A stretch of 64,000 nucleotides of DNA. Origin: Pyrinomonadaceae bacterium MAG19_C2-C3. Its GTDB lineage: Bacteria > Acidobacteriota > Blastocatellia > Pyrinomonadales > Pyrinomonadaceae. Where the stretch lies: assembly GCA_024330265.1 (NCBI GenBank), contig JANDLT010000007.1, forward strand, positions 1 through 64,000, in the 5' to 3' direction. A model generated the notes under the pieces. That model did not search any database. It saw only the letters and a list, made by a program, of their open reading frames with translations, and was not told where the DNA came from. Positions 44,886-53,281 of the stretch are shown here, piece by piece. Numbering within the stretch: the stretch's first letter is position 1; every line of letters starts with the position of its first letter. A program made the position numbers and the translations under genes.

Positions 44886-45773
44886 TCAACGACTGAACGT
44901 GCGTCCTTTAACAACGGGACTGCCGCATGGCACAGGTGACGGGGTGACGTTCTCGAAGTTGCGGATGTTATCGAAGACGTTGACGTTGTAGGCGCAGACG
45001 GCACTACTCATGCCCGTCAGATTGCCGATGCCGACAAAGGTTCCGCTCACGGTTGAAGAAAAGATACTGCCGGACGAGCGACCGAGAAACACGATGCCAT
45101 AGGTCGGAGATGGACCCAAACCGGAGTCGTTATCGGTGCTGGTGACGTGAACTTTGGTATTGGTGATTGTTACTTTGACATTGTCCTCTGCTCTGATTCC
45201 AAAAAAGTTGTTGTTCTCCACGCGGCAATCTTCAATGGCAACGCGCGAGTTTCCTCGTACTCGAATGCCGCCGTCCCATCTGCGTAGCGTGAGGTTACGA
45301 ATTATTATATAAGCACCGTTGGGAGCATTGACGGTAATGCCGTTTGACGCTTGACGCGCCGTGTTGTCAGCACCCCGCACCACAGCGTCAAGGCTCGCTT
45401 CGACTCCCGGCGCGGCTTGTAGAGTGAGGCTGCCTACGAGGTTGGGATTCGTCGGGATTGCTATTGCTTCAGCGAATGTACCGGAAGTGACGACTGTGAC
45501 GTTTCCGCGTCCATTCAATGCTGCCGAAATAGTACCGAAAACATTGTCGTCATCTGTATCTTCCGCTGCGCCGAGCCGACCATCGCCATCGTAGTCGCCG
45601 CATGTTCCCGGTATCGCCGCAATAGTTTGCAGAGGAGTGCAGTTGCCTTCAACTAGAGCCGTGTCCGCAAAAACTATCGTCACGCCGAAGAGGTTTATAA
45701 CGACTAAAACCACTCCTACTATCCATGTTCTTATAATATATTCAGCAGTTCTCTTTTGAATTTGATTCGTCAT
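44886..45773 (-). CDS. secreted right-handed beta-helix protein
   Basis: A 295-aa protein with a hydrophobic N-terminal signal (TWIVGVVLVVINLFGVTIVFA). The body has parallel beta-helix rungs with N/D-V-x-I-x-N spacing: GAYIIIRNLTLRRWDGGIRVRGNSRVAIEDCRVENNNFFGIRAEDNVKVTITNTKV. A Thr/Gly/Asp-rich N-terminal part holds DYDGDGRLGAAEDTDDDN, a calcium-loop-like stretch. The function may be polysaccharide binding or lyase-like, but no catalytic residues are evident. It is on the nuo strand, 18 bases after the metalloprotease gene, and is likely a passenger pair inside the operon. Confidence 0.7.
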   Translation of the reverse strand: MTNQIQKRTAEYIIRTWIVGVVLVVINLFGVTIVFADTALVEGNCTPLQTIAAIPGTCGDYDGDGRLGAAEDTDDDNVFGTISAALNGRGNVTVVTSGTFAEAIAIPTNPNLVGSLTLQAAPGVEASLDAVVRGADNTARQASNGITVNAPNGAYIIIRNLTLRRWDGGIRVRGNSRVAIEDCRVENNNFFGIRAEDNVKVTITNTKVHVTSTDNDSGLGPSPTYGIVFLGRSSGSIFSSTVSGTFVGIGNLTGMSSAVCAYNVNVFDNIRNFENVTPSPVPCGSPVVKGRTFSR

Positions 45774-45791
45774 TTTGCCCTCATTGGTCCC

Positions 45792-47765
45792 TCAAGGATT
45801 ACGGCAGCGACAAGCGAAGCAGTTTCCCGACTGAGGAATCCGTCGATACCTTTGCGTTTCCATATCCATCCGTTGAGACTGACCAGAGGTGAACTGGTTC
45901 CAGCATGTGCTAAGTGTGTAATTCATGTAATTCAGCACAGGGTCTAAACCGGGTAGAATAGAACATGTATCAGTTTGTGCACATGAAGTCCTGTCTTCAG
46001 GTTGTATATGGGCTGGCGTATCGTCGACGAAGTCATTAGTAGGATTGCCACTTTCATCAACTCCACACCCGCTTCTGAAGGTGTGTTCCAGTCCAAGCCA
46101 GTGTCCAACCTCGTGTACTGCGACGTTGCCGGTATCGAAAGTCGGTTCAGTTCCGCCGGGCAATGTTGTCCACTTGACGAAAACTCCATCACGCCGTCTA
46201 GGGTTCCCAGCGTATTGAGATGGGAATGTTCCATAACCTCTAATCTCTGTGACAATTGTTTTGGAAGCGTCGTTAGGGTCTTTGAAGCGCGCTCTCGTAT
46301 GCTTCGTATAGAAATTGAGACGACCGGAGTTACCACAGCGTAGTGCCTCCTTCATCTGCTTCTCCAGATTCACCCGACCATCCGGAAAATCTGGATCGTT
46401 CGCAATCGAGTGGAACCAGTCGCTATTTTCAGTGTACGAAACATCCGCGATGTAAAACCTGAACGGAGTGTCGACCCCGCCCGGCACTCCGCTAAACGCG
46501 CGATTAAGCATCACGATTTGTTCGTCAAGCTTGCTTTGCGGTAAGTAGCCTACTTCTTGCTCTAACGGGGCGGCAGTGCTTTCAGTAACGACGTGAAAGT
46601 GAATCGGCACTTTGATAGAGCCGGGGTCGGAGGGAAGGTAAGAGCCACTGGCAACAAACGCTTGTAGCTCTTGTTGATTCTGTTGAGATGCCTCCGCGTC
46701 GGGTTCTTCTGTTCCGCAAAAGGACGCTACCGACTGCCACGATGGTGAATACACTCGACCGCCGGTATCGGTGATTGCCGTCGGGTTGCTACCGTCGGCA
46801 TTCATCGTGAAGATTTGATTGATGCCGTTAATGTTCGTTTGAAAGACGACCTTCGTTCCGTCTGGCGACCAGCCCGCCCCCGTGTCGATTGAATAGTTAC
46901 TCGTCAAGCGCACTTGACTGCTGCCATCGGCATTCATTTTATACAGTTCCCAGTTGCCATCCCTCTGGCTCTGGAAAAGTATTTGACTGCCGTTGGGCGA
47001 CCAGTCAGGCGAATAGTCCCATCCGGGACTATTCGTGAGACGTACCGGATTACTGCCGTCTGCGTTCATAACGTAGAGTTCATAATTCGTGTTGATACCA
47101 TCACGATCCGTCGCAAAAGCGATCTTCGCACCGTCCAACGACCAGATTGGTGTCGTTTCGGTCACCGTGTTGGTCGTCAAGCGTGTCTGATTCGTACCGT
47201 CGGCGTTCATCAGATAGATCTCGGCGGTGCTGCCGTCGCGGTAGCTGGAGAACGCAATGTATCTGCTATCAGGCGACCATGACGCATAAAGTTCAATTGC
47301 AGTGTTAAAGGTGAGTTGCGTTTGGTTTGTGCCGTCGGCGTTCATCATAAAGATTTCTTGGTCGCCGTCACGATTGCTGTAGAAAACGATTTTCGTGCCG
47401 TCAGGAGACCATCGCGGCACATAATCACCCGCCGGATTGTTCGACAGGTTCGTCCAACCGCTTCCGTCGGCATTCATCGAATAGATTTCGTGGTTGCCAT
47501 CACGGTTTGTTTGAAACGCGATTTTACCGCCAACCGGAGTTTGCATTGGCGACATGGCAAGGGATGCCGTTGCTACTGGCGCGGCATACGAAGCCGCCGT
47601 CAGCGATGTGCCTTGTCGTAATAGTATTACCCCAACGATAGTTAGCAATGCCATGAGGATGGCAGCAATCCCGCTTCGGCGTTTGTTCGTAAATAGTGTT
47701 TTCAATGACAACGCAGCAATATGTAATTTTAATAGGTGTATGTTTTTATCGGGAGGGTACGACAT
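45792..47765 (-). CDS. secreted TolB-like propeller with M43-type metalloprotease domain
   Basis: A 657-aa protein. After a hydrophobic signal/anchor (SGIAAILMALLTIVGVILL) come about six PD40/TolB blades, each with xNRDGxxEIYxMNADGS and SPDGTKIVF (about 80-350). The second half has a zinc protease signature HEVGHWLGLEH (about residues 548-558) and a following YMNYTLSTCW Met-turn-like segment. That matches the pappalysin/M43 pattern, and Cys-rich text surrounds it. ATG 47765 is chosen; a longer frame would overlap nuoD. Substrate and partner are unknown. It is placed between nuoD and nuoE. Confidence 0.82.
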   Translation of the reverse strand: MSYPPDKNIHLLKLHIAALSLKTLFTNKRRSGIAAILMALLTIVGVILLRQGTSLTAASYAAPVATASLAMSPMQTPVGGKIAFQTNRDGNHEIYSMNADGSGWTNLSNNPAGDYVPRWSPDGTKIVFYSNRDGDQEIFMMNADGTNQTQLTFNTAIELYASWSPDSRYIAFSSYRDGSTAEIYLMNADGTNQTRLTTNTVTETTPIWSLDGAKIAFATDRDGINTNYELYVMNADGSNPVRLTNSPGWDYSPDWSPNGSQILFQSQRDGNWELYKMNADGSSQVRLTSNYSIDTGAGWSPDGTKVVFQTNINGINQIFTMNADGSNPTAITDTGGRVYSPSWQSVASFCGTEEPDAEASQQNQQELQAFVASGSYLPSDPGSIKVPIHFHVVTESTAAPLEQEVGYLPQSKLDEQIVMLNRAFSGVPGGVDTPFRFYIADVSYTENSDWFHSIANDPDFPDGRVNLEKQMKEALRCGNSGRLNFYTKHTRARFKDPNDASKTIVTEIRGYGTFPSQYAGNPRRRDGVFVKWTTLPGGTEPTFDTGNVAVHEVGHWLGLEHTFRSGCGVDESGNPTNDFVDDTPAHIQPEDRTSCAQTDTCSILPGLDPVLNYMNYTLSTCWNQFTSGQSQRMDMETQRYRRIPQSGNCFACRCRNP

Positions 47766-47793
47766 AAACGGGCGGCTCCTAATTTTTGAATCA

Positions 47794-49014
47794 TTATCTA
47801 TCAATTTCGCCAAGCACAATATCAATCGAACCGATGACGGCGACGACATCGGCAATCATTTCGCCTTCGACCATGATGGGTAGTGCGGACAGATTGACGA
47901 AACTCGGAGCGCGGAAGTGAACGCGGTTGGGTTTCGCGCCGCCGTCGGATTTGACATAAACGCCGAGTTCGCCCTTCGATGCTTCAATCGCGTGATAGAC
48001 CTCGCCCTTCGGTACGCTGAAGCCTTCAGCGACGATAAGGAAGTGGTGAATCAAGGCGTCCATATGCGTCTTCATCGCTTCGCGTTCCGGCAGTACGACT
48101 TTCGGCGCATCAGCTTTCACGGGACCCGGCTTCAAACGCGCCGCCGCTTGTCTGACTATTTTCAGCGACTCCGTCATCTCGCGCATACGCACCATGTATC
48201 GCGCCCACACGTCACCGTCCTGCTCGACCGGAACATCGAAATCGTAAGTCTCATATCCCGTGTAAGGATTCGCACGGCGTATGTCCAACCCTATGCCGCT
48301 GCCGCGCAAACTGGGACCTGAAATCCCCCAATCAATCGCGTCTTCCGGCGAGATATAACCGACGCCTTTCGTGCGACTCTGGAAAATCGTATTGCCGGTC
48401 AGGAGCGTATTGAACTCGGCGAGGGCAGGCGGAAAGTTATCTGTGAATTGTTTGACGCGCCGCTCGAATCCGCCGGGCAAGTCCATCATGATGCCGCCGA
48501 TGCGAAAGTAAGAAGGCGTGAGACGACCACCCGAACACGCTTCGATGAGATTCAAAATCTTTTCGCGTTCGCGGAAGCAATAAAAGAAAACCGTCATCGC
48601 TCCCAAATCAAGGGCGTGCGTACCAAGCCAGACGAGATGCGACGCGATGCGTTGAAGTTCACACATCAAAACGCGGATGACCTGCGCGCGTTCGGGAATC
48701 TCAAGACCCAAAAGCTTTTCGACCGCCATCACATAAGCGAGATTGTTGCCGAGCGGATTCAGGTAATCCATGCGGTCGGTGATGACGATGCCTTGCTGAT
48801 ACTTTTTATATTCAAAAAGCTTTTCCATGCCCGTGTGCAAGTAGCCTATATCGGGCGTGGCTTTGACAATCATTTCGCCATCAAGCACGAGTTCGAGACG
48901 CAAGACGCCGTGCGTCGAAGGGTGTTGTGGTCCCATCGAAATCGTCATCTGCGTGTCGAGCGGTTGGTCAATTACCTCAAACTGCGGCGGCAAGTTTTGT
49001 GTTGAAACACTCAT
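47794..49014 (-). CDS. nuoD: NADH-quinone oxidoreductase subunit D
   Basis: The 406-aa 49-kDa quinone-site subunit. Signatures include MTISMGPQHPSTHGVLRLELVLDGE, DIGYLHTGMEKLFEYKKYQQGIVITDRMDYLNPLGNN, ELQRIASHLVWLGTHALDLGA and the ending VEGEMIADVVAVIGSIDIVLGEIDR. Residues for quinone binding (HPSTHG) are intact. It is followed on the same strand by the metalloprotease gene, 28 bases away, instead of nuoE. Confidence 0.97.
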   Translation of the reverse strand: MSVSTQNLPPQFEVIDQPLDTQMTISMGPQHPSTHGVLRLELVLDGEMIVKATPDIGYLHTGMEKLFEYKKYQQGIVITDRMDYLNPLGNNLAYVMAVEKLLGLEIPERAQVIRVLMCELQRIASHLVWLGTHALDLGAMTVFFYCFREREKILNLIEACSGGRLTPSYFRIGGIMMDLPGGFERRVKQFTDNFPPALAEFNTLLTGNTIFQSRTKGVGYISPEDAIDWGISGPSLRGSGIGLDIRRANPYTGYETYDFDVPVEQDGDVWARYMVRMREMTESLKIVRQAAARLKPGPVKADAPKVVLPEREAMKTHMDALIHHFLIVAEGFSVPKGEVYHAIEASKGELGVYVKSDGGAKPNRVHFRAPSFVNLSALPIMVEGEMIADVVAVIGSIDIVLGEIDR

Positions 49015-49020
49015 AAGGGT

Positions 49021-49096
49021 AGTGATGAGTGATGAGTGATGAGTGATGAGTGAAAAGCCCGTTTAGCTCATCACTCATCACTCATCACTCATCACT
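49021..49096. repeat. hairpin of GTGATGA heptamer words (nuoD-nuoC)
   Basis: A perfect 30-bp stem (49021-49050 with 49067-49096) has arms of four tandem GTGATGA words plus two bases. It abuts the nuoD start on one side and overlaps the nuoC stop codon on the other. Confidence 0.93.
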
Positions 49097-49700
49097 AATT
49101 TATGCTGTACGGTTCGTAGCCGCGCAAAGGGAAGTCTTTGCGAAGGGCGTGACCCTGCCATTCGTCGGGTAAAAGTATGCGGCGCAGGTCGGGATGACCT
49201 TCAAAGACGACGCCGAATAAGTCGAAGGTTTCGCGTTCGTGCCAGTTCGCGGTTTTCCAGATTCCGGTGACGGTCGGAACGAGCGGGTCATCTTCATTGA
49301 GCAAAACTTTCAAGCGCAAGCGGTGAAAGTGTTTGGTTGAAAACAGATGATAGTTGACTTCAAAGCGCGGTTCTTCTTCGACGCCTCTGTCCGCACCGCA
49401 TAAATCGGCGAGAAAATTAAACTCAAGCTTCGGCGTGTGTTTCAGGTAATCGCAAATCTCGACGATATGTTCGCGCGGAACGATGAGTGTGACTTCACCG
49501 AAAGCCTGAATCACTTCGACGATTGAATCGGGTTGCGCGGCGCGTAAGAGTGCCGTGATTTGCTCGGCGTTGACGGCATTACTCGGCGTGCCGCTCGCGG
49601 CGGGTGTCTCCGTTCCCATCGTCGTGGCGGCGGTTGTCGATTTGCCCGTTGCATCGGATGCCGCGTCGGTTTGCGCGCCCTGTTTGTTTTCTTCAGCCAT
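49095..49700 (-). CDS. nuoC: NADH-quinone oxidoreductase subunit C
   Basis: The 201-aa 30-kDa subunit, separate from NuoD. Signatures include FNFLADLCGADRG, FEVNYHLFSTKHFHRLRLKV, ETFDLFGVVFEGHPDLRRILLPDEWQGHALRKDFPLRGYEPY. The first ~45 residues are an Ala/Thr-rich polar extension (GAQTDAASDATGKSTTAATT), longer than in most relatives. ATG 49700 is preferred over one 57 bases upstream because the upstream segment does not look conserved. Confidence 0.95.
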   Translation of the reverse strand: MAEENKQGAQTDAASDATGKSTTAATTMGTETPAASGTPSNAVNAEQITALLRAAQPDSIVEVIQAFGEVTLIVPREHIVEICDYLKHTPKLEFNFLADLCGADRGVEEEPRFEVNYHLFSTKHFHRLRLKVLLNEDDPLVPTVTGIWKTANWHERETFDLFGVVFEGHPDLRRILLPDEWQGHALRKDFPLRGYEPYSIN

Positions 49701-49791
49701 AAACTTTGGTGTCTTTGTGAACCTTATTATGGGGTTGCATGGAAGAAGCGACTTCATTCATAGAAGTCGCTTAAATCTTGAATCTTAAAAA

Positions 49792-50445
49792 TTATGAGGA
49801 ACGTCGTCGTTCGTGACGCGAAGGGAACGTGTACGGCTTATTACTGGCGACGAGTTGTTCGGTCTGGCTTTGCGCTGCCGAGTCATTCGTCGCGGAAGTT
49901 CCCGATGCGGGAAGCGTTCCCGGCGGCACGACCTCGCGTGCTTCCGCGACGCGAACGTCGGGACGGTCACGGAAGGATTCCTTCATCACCTTGTCCTGCA
50001 ACATCATAATCGCGTGAATCAACATTTCAGGACGCGGCGGGCATCCGGGAATATAAACGTCCACCGGCACGACTTTATCCACACCCTGTACAATCGCGTA
50101 ATTGTCGAACACGCCGCCCGAAGTCGCACACGCCCCCATCGAAATCACCCATTTCGGTTCGGGCATCTGGTCGTAAATGCGTCGCACGACGGGAGCCATT
50201 TTCCTTGAGACGCGACCCGACACAATCATCACGTCAGCCTGTCGCGGCGATGCGCGAAAGACTTCCGAGCCGAAACGCGCAAGGTCATTGCGCGCACTCG
50301 TCGCGTTCATCATCTCAATCGCACAGCACGCCAAACCGAAAGTCGCGGGCCAGAGCGACGACTTACGCGCCCAATTCACGAGCGAATCGAGTTGAGTCGT
50401 CAAAACTTCCGGCAACGCTTCTGAAATTATGTTCTCTAAACCCAT
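49792..50445 (-). CDS. nuoB: NADH-quinone oxidoreductase subunit B
   Basis: A 217-aa subunit carrying cluster N2. Ligands are in [13 protein letters not shown] (tandem Cys), [13 protein letters not shown] and [12 protein letters not shown]. Normal length is about 160-180; the extra ~45 C-terminal residues are polar ([15 protein letters not shown]) and end in a basic HERRRSS. It lies between nuoA and nuoC. Confidence 0.96.
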   Translation of the reverse strand: MGLENIISEALPEVLTTQLDSLVNWARKSSLWPATFGLACCAIEMMNATSARNDLARFGSEVFRASPRQADVMIVSGRVSRKMAPVVRRIYDQMPEPKWVISMGACATSGGVFDNYAIVQGVDKVVPVDVYIPGCPPRPEMLIHAIMMLQDKVMKESFRDRPDVRVAEAREVVPPGTLPASGTSATNDSAAQSQTEQLVASNKPYTFPSRHERRRSS

Positions 50446-50483
50446 TTGTACCTCTTTGAATCGAAACTTAGTTTGGCATCGGT

Positions 50484-50555
50484 GTCAGAACCGTCTGCGG
50501 TAGCGGGCGGTTTATGGTCGTAGTTCAACCGACCGCTACCGCAGACGGTTCTGAC
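50484..50555. repeat. 23-bp perfect inverted repeat (nuoB-nuoA)
   Basis: GTCAGAACCGTCTGCGGTAGCGG at 50484-50506 pairs exactly with 50533-50555, with a 26-nt loop. It lies within the 124-bp gap between nuoA and nuoB. It could attenuate or stabilise the operon message. Confidence 0.85.
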
Positions 50556-50569
50556 TTCCGCAAATGAAA

Positions 50570-51043
50570 TCAAGCGGCTTTACGTTCAACCTGAATCGCC
50601 GCCAACCTCTCTTGGCGGGCTAAGATTTTGGCTTCCGTCTCGGCTTCGACACGCGCCCTGTCGCCCCATTCAAACGTACCCTTCTTCACGACATAAACGT
50701 ATCCGACGAGCAACAGGGCGACGAACACCATCATCTCGATGTAGATAAACGCGGCGTTGCCCGACGCGACGAAATCCCTGAACACAACCGCCCACGGCAC
50801 AAGGAAAATCACTTCGATGTCGAACAGGATGAACAGCATCGCAATTAGATAAAACTTGACCGAGAAGCGTTCCCGCGCCGAACCAACGGGGTCTTTGCCG
50901 CACTCGTAAGGCATCAATTTTGTCTTCGTTGCCTTGCGTTGACCAAGCAATGCCGACAGTATGACTTGCGACGAACCGAAGCCCGCCGCGACCAAGAACA
51001 TCAACAAAATCGGCAGGTAAGCTATGAGTTGAAATTCATTCAT
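50570..51043 (-). CDS. nuoA: NADH-quinone oxidoreductase subunit A
   Basis: A 157-aa three-helix membrane subunit. The conserved loop KLMPYECGKDPVGSARERFSVKFYLIAMLFILFDIEVIFLVPWAV is complete. The C-terminus has an extra ~30-residue charged tail. It is the first gene of the operon and is preceded by a good promoter candidate at 51139-51167. Confidence 0.96.
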   Translation of the reverse strand: MNEFQLIAYLPILLMFLVAAGFGSSQVILSALLGQRKATKTKLMPYECGKDPVGSARERFSVKFYLIAMLFILFDIEVIFLVPWAVVFRDFVASGNAAFIYIEMMVFVALLLVGYVYVVKKGTFEWGDRARVEAETEAKILARQERLAAIQVERKAA

Positions 51044-51138
51044 AACGGTGGAATCTAGGCGGACGGCTGGCAGACTTCGTTAAAGTCGCCGCGCCCTTCA
51101 TGCTTGCACAAATAGATTGAGAATCAAGGTACAAGCTC

Positions 51139-51167
51139 ATCCTAGACTCATCACAAGGGACTGTCAA
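51139..51167 (-). promoter_or_regulatory. candidate sigma70-type promoter for the nuo operon
   Basis: On the minus strand, TTGACA (51167-51162), a 17-bp spacer and TAGGAT (51144-51139), about 95 bases ahead of nuoA. An 8-bp inverted repeat AGATTGAG/CTCAATCT (51114-51121 and 51172-51179) brackets the boxes and could be an operator. The rest of the 279-bp divergent gap shows only a small GGCGGACA hairpin at 51255-51282. Confidence 0.5.
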
Positions 51168-51322
51168 GAACCTCAATCTTTACGTTTAAGTCTTGTTTTA
51201 CGGGGGAAATTTCAAGAAAATTGACCGTCTCAAAATGCGTGTGCTACTTTGCTTGGCGGACATCGAAGAATGCCTGTCCGCCTTCCTTCATTGCATCTTT
51301 CATCGTTGAACATTAAGCAAAC

Positions 51323-52174
51323 TTGATAACCGGATTCAACACAGACGTTGAGCATGACGGGATAACCTATCACGTCCAAACCGAAGACAAAGGTTTGCAG
51401 TCGCCGCTCATACTGACGCTCGTCTATCACGGCGGGGCGATTCTCGCCGCCCGTCGCACGCCCTACGATGATTTGATTGGCTCAGGTTTTCAGGAATCAA
51501 CGCTCGCCGAACGTCTCGCGCGCCAACATAAATTGATATGCGCCGCGATAAAAGTCGGACGCCTCAAAGATTTACAACGCAAATCCGAACCGCCACCGGC
51601 AACGATAATTGAAACGTCGGTACTTGAAACCAAGGGCGCGGATTTCAACCGCGACAACCTCAATCAGTCATCGCCGCTTGACCTTCTTCCCGCGCCGGAA
51701 ATTGATGTCGCGGCGGCTTCGCAATCTTCACCCGCCGACCTTTTAACGCCCGACCATTTATCGTCGGGTCAAACGCCGCTGCCCTCGCAACCCTCGACGG
51801 TGCGAATCGCTAAGTCGGGCATCGCGGACTTCGCCCGTGTCGCCGATGACGCGGCGCGCTTACCGCAACTCGCACTTTTAGACGAACAACCACTGCTCGC
51901 GGGCGAACACGTCAAGCTTCGTGTGCATGTATTTGACGACACGGGAAACCCCCGAAAGTTTGCAGGGGCGACAATCAAAATCAAAATCATCGGCACGGCG
52001 TTTCCGCCCGTTCAACACCAAACCAATGCCAACGGCGAAAGCATTGCGACGTTCAATCTGTCACTTCCCGCCTTCAAAGCCGGACGCGCCGTGCTGCTCG
52101 TCACTGCCAGCATCAGCGGTTATGAATTAGAATTGCGTCGCATCATCAAGGTACACGCACGAGCCACGACATAA
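51323..52174 (+). CDS. conserved-looking protein of unknown function with Ig-like C-terminus
   Basis: A 283-aa protein, not assigned to a named family. The N-terminal ~85 residues (MITGFNTDVEHDGITYHVQTEDKG...LTLVYHGGAILAARRTPYDDLIG) form a compact conserved-looking domain. The middle is Pro/Ser-rich. The C-terminal ~100 residues (LLAGEHVKLRVHVFDDTGNPRKFAGATIKIKIIG...TNANGESIATFNLSLPAFKAGRAVLLVTASISGYE) read like a bacterial Ig-like or carboxypeptidase-regulatory beta-sandwich. No signal peptide is seen. The start is TTG at 51323 and lacks a clear ribosome-binding site. thiS begins 12 bases after its stop, so the two are probably co-transcribed. Confidence 0.65.
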   Translation: MITGFNTDVEHDGITYHVQTEDKGLQSPLILTLVYHGGAILAARRTPYDDLIGSGFQESTLAERLARQHKLICAAIKVGRLKDLQRKSEPPPATIIETSVLETKGADFNRDNLNQSSPLDLLPAPEIDVAAASQSSPADLLTPDHLSSGQTPLPSQPSTVRIAKSGIADFARVADDAARLPQLALLDEQPLLAGEHVKLRVHVFDDTGNPRKFAGATIKIKIIGTAFPPVQHQTNANGESIATFNLSLPAFKAGRAVLLVTASISGYELELRRIIKVHARATT

Positions 52175-52186
52175 GGAAGTAAAATT

Positions 52187-52396
52187 TTGCGAATCGAAGT
52201 CAACGGCGAACCGCGCGAACTCTCCGACGGCACGACGCTTGCACAACTCATCGCCCATCTCGGTTACGCCGGAGAACGCATCGCCGTCGAACTCAACCGC
52301 GAAGTCAAACGCCGTAGCCTTTGGGACGACACGAAGTTAAACGACGGCGACAAAATCGAAATCGTTCACTTTGTAGGCGGCGGAATAAAAAACTAG
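52187..52396 (+). CDS. thiS: ThiS-like sulfur carrier protein with C-terminal tail
   Basis: A 69-aa ubiquitin-fold sulfur carrier for thiazole synthesis with ThiG. The sequence MRIEVNGEPRELSDGTTLAQLI...VELNREVKRRSLW...DGDKIEIVHFVGGG is typical. The start is TTG at 52187 with AAGGAAG seven bases upstream. Normally the chain ends in the glycines, whose C-terminal carboxylate is adenylated and thiolated. Here three residues (IKN) follow GGG. Either the tail is trimmed or this ThiS is not charged in the usual way. Confidence 0.88.
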   Translation: MRIEVNGEPRELSDGTTLAQLIAHLGYAGERIAVELNREVKRRSLWDDTKLNDGDKIEIVHFVGGGIKN

Positions 52397-52483
52397 AAAG
52401 TAGAAGAGTAGTGGAAAGGGAGAGCTTTTAAGAAAGCTTGAATTAAGAAGTTCGGCAACTTCCTTTGTTTTCAACCGCGTTTC

Positions 52484-53133
52484 AGCCACAAACGCGGCGA
52501 CCATCTTCATAGCCCACGTCGTGAGACGTGGGAGCGCATTCGATAAAAGAATTGAGCCGCGTAAGCGGCGGCATAACATGGCGCACACCTACACAGACGT
52601 TCTCATTCACATCATCTTCAGCACCAAAGACCGCTATCCGTTTCTTAAAGATGAATTGCTTGCTGAAACACATTCATATATAGGCGGTATCGTTCGCAAT
52701 CTAAAGGGCAAGCCCGTTCGTGTCGGTGGCGTTGCCGACCATGTACATCTTCTCGCATGGCTGCCGCCGACGATAACGATTTCCGACGCTGCGCGGGACA
52801 TAAAAGCCAATTCATCACGTTGGATAAGTGGGCAAGGGGTAAAAGATTTCGCATGGCAACGCGGCTACGCGGCTTTTAGCGTGAGTCATTCAAATATCGG
52901 GCAAGTCGCACAGTACATCGTGAATCAAGCCGCGCATCACCGGCGCATGACGTTTAAAGAGGAATACATCAAGTTTCTTAAAGCGCACGGCGTTGTTTAT
53001 GACGAGCGATTCGTGTTCTCTCGATGAGTCGTGACGGATGATGCCGCCGCTTGCGCGGCTCAATTCTTCTATCGAACATGCGTCCCACGTCTCACGACGT
53101 GGGCTATGAAGATACCGCCGCGTTCGCGGCTAG
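52484..53133. mobile_element. RAYT unit: transposase gene flanked by inverted palindromic repeats
   Basis: About 90 bp upstream (52484-52574) and 93 bp downstream (53041-53133) of the transposase gene are inverted copies. Shared parts are GCCCACGTCGTGAGACGTGGG, the word TTCGATA(A/G)AAGAATTGAGCCGCG and the hairpin AAGCGGCGGCAT. Each arm holds REP-like stem-loops. This is the layout of REP-associated tyrosine transposases: the gene carries its own REP pair. The unit separates thiS from thiG. Confidence 0.85.
52578..53027 (+). CDS. REP-associated tyrosine transposase (IS200-like, Y1_Tnp)
   Basis: A 149-aa HUH-family single-strand transposase. The metal-binding His-x-His is in VADHVHLLAWLPP, with the N-terminal HIIFSTKDRYPFL and the C-terminal catalytic Tyr region in GQVAQYIVNQAAHHRRMTFKEEYIKFLKAHGVVYDERFVF. 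IS200 relatives are about this size. The ATG at 52578 is used; an upstream GTG at 52521 lies in the repeat. The flanking inverted palindromes are typical of RAYT systems. It may mobilise or process palindromic repeats of its own family. Confidence 0.9.
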   Translation: MAHTYTDVLIHIIFSTKDRYPFLKDELLAETHSYIGGIVRNLKGKPVRVGGVADHVHLLAWLPPTITISDAARDIKANSSRWISGQGVKDFAWQRGYAAFSVSHSNIGQVAQYIVNQAAHHRRMTFKEEYIKFLKAHGVVYDERFVFSR

Positions 53134-53281
53134 AAGTCAATGCCTTTTCCATGAATCATTTCTCATCATTTCTCTACGAATCATTTTCTTAAACAAGCAA
53201 TCGTTCTATGTTTATTAACCGCGTCCGAAAAGAGTTAAACTTGCGCCCTGAATCAAGCACCGAAGGAGCATCAGTTTAATC

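Noticed and set aside
47766-47855. A longer metalloprotease start overlapping nuoD
   Set aside because: Starting at 47855 would overlap nuoD by 62 bases; the ATG at 47765 precedes the signal region and avoids this.
49021-49096. A CRISPR array
   Set aside because: The tandem 7-base words have no spacers and form one hairpin, and no cas genes are seen.
51044-51322. A TPP riboswitch upstream of the thiS region
   Set aside because: No CTGAGA or ACCTGATCTGG-like conserved segments were found; a second look at 53028-53281 before thiG gave none either.
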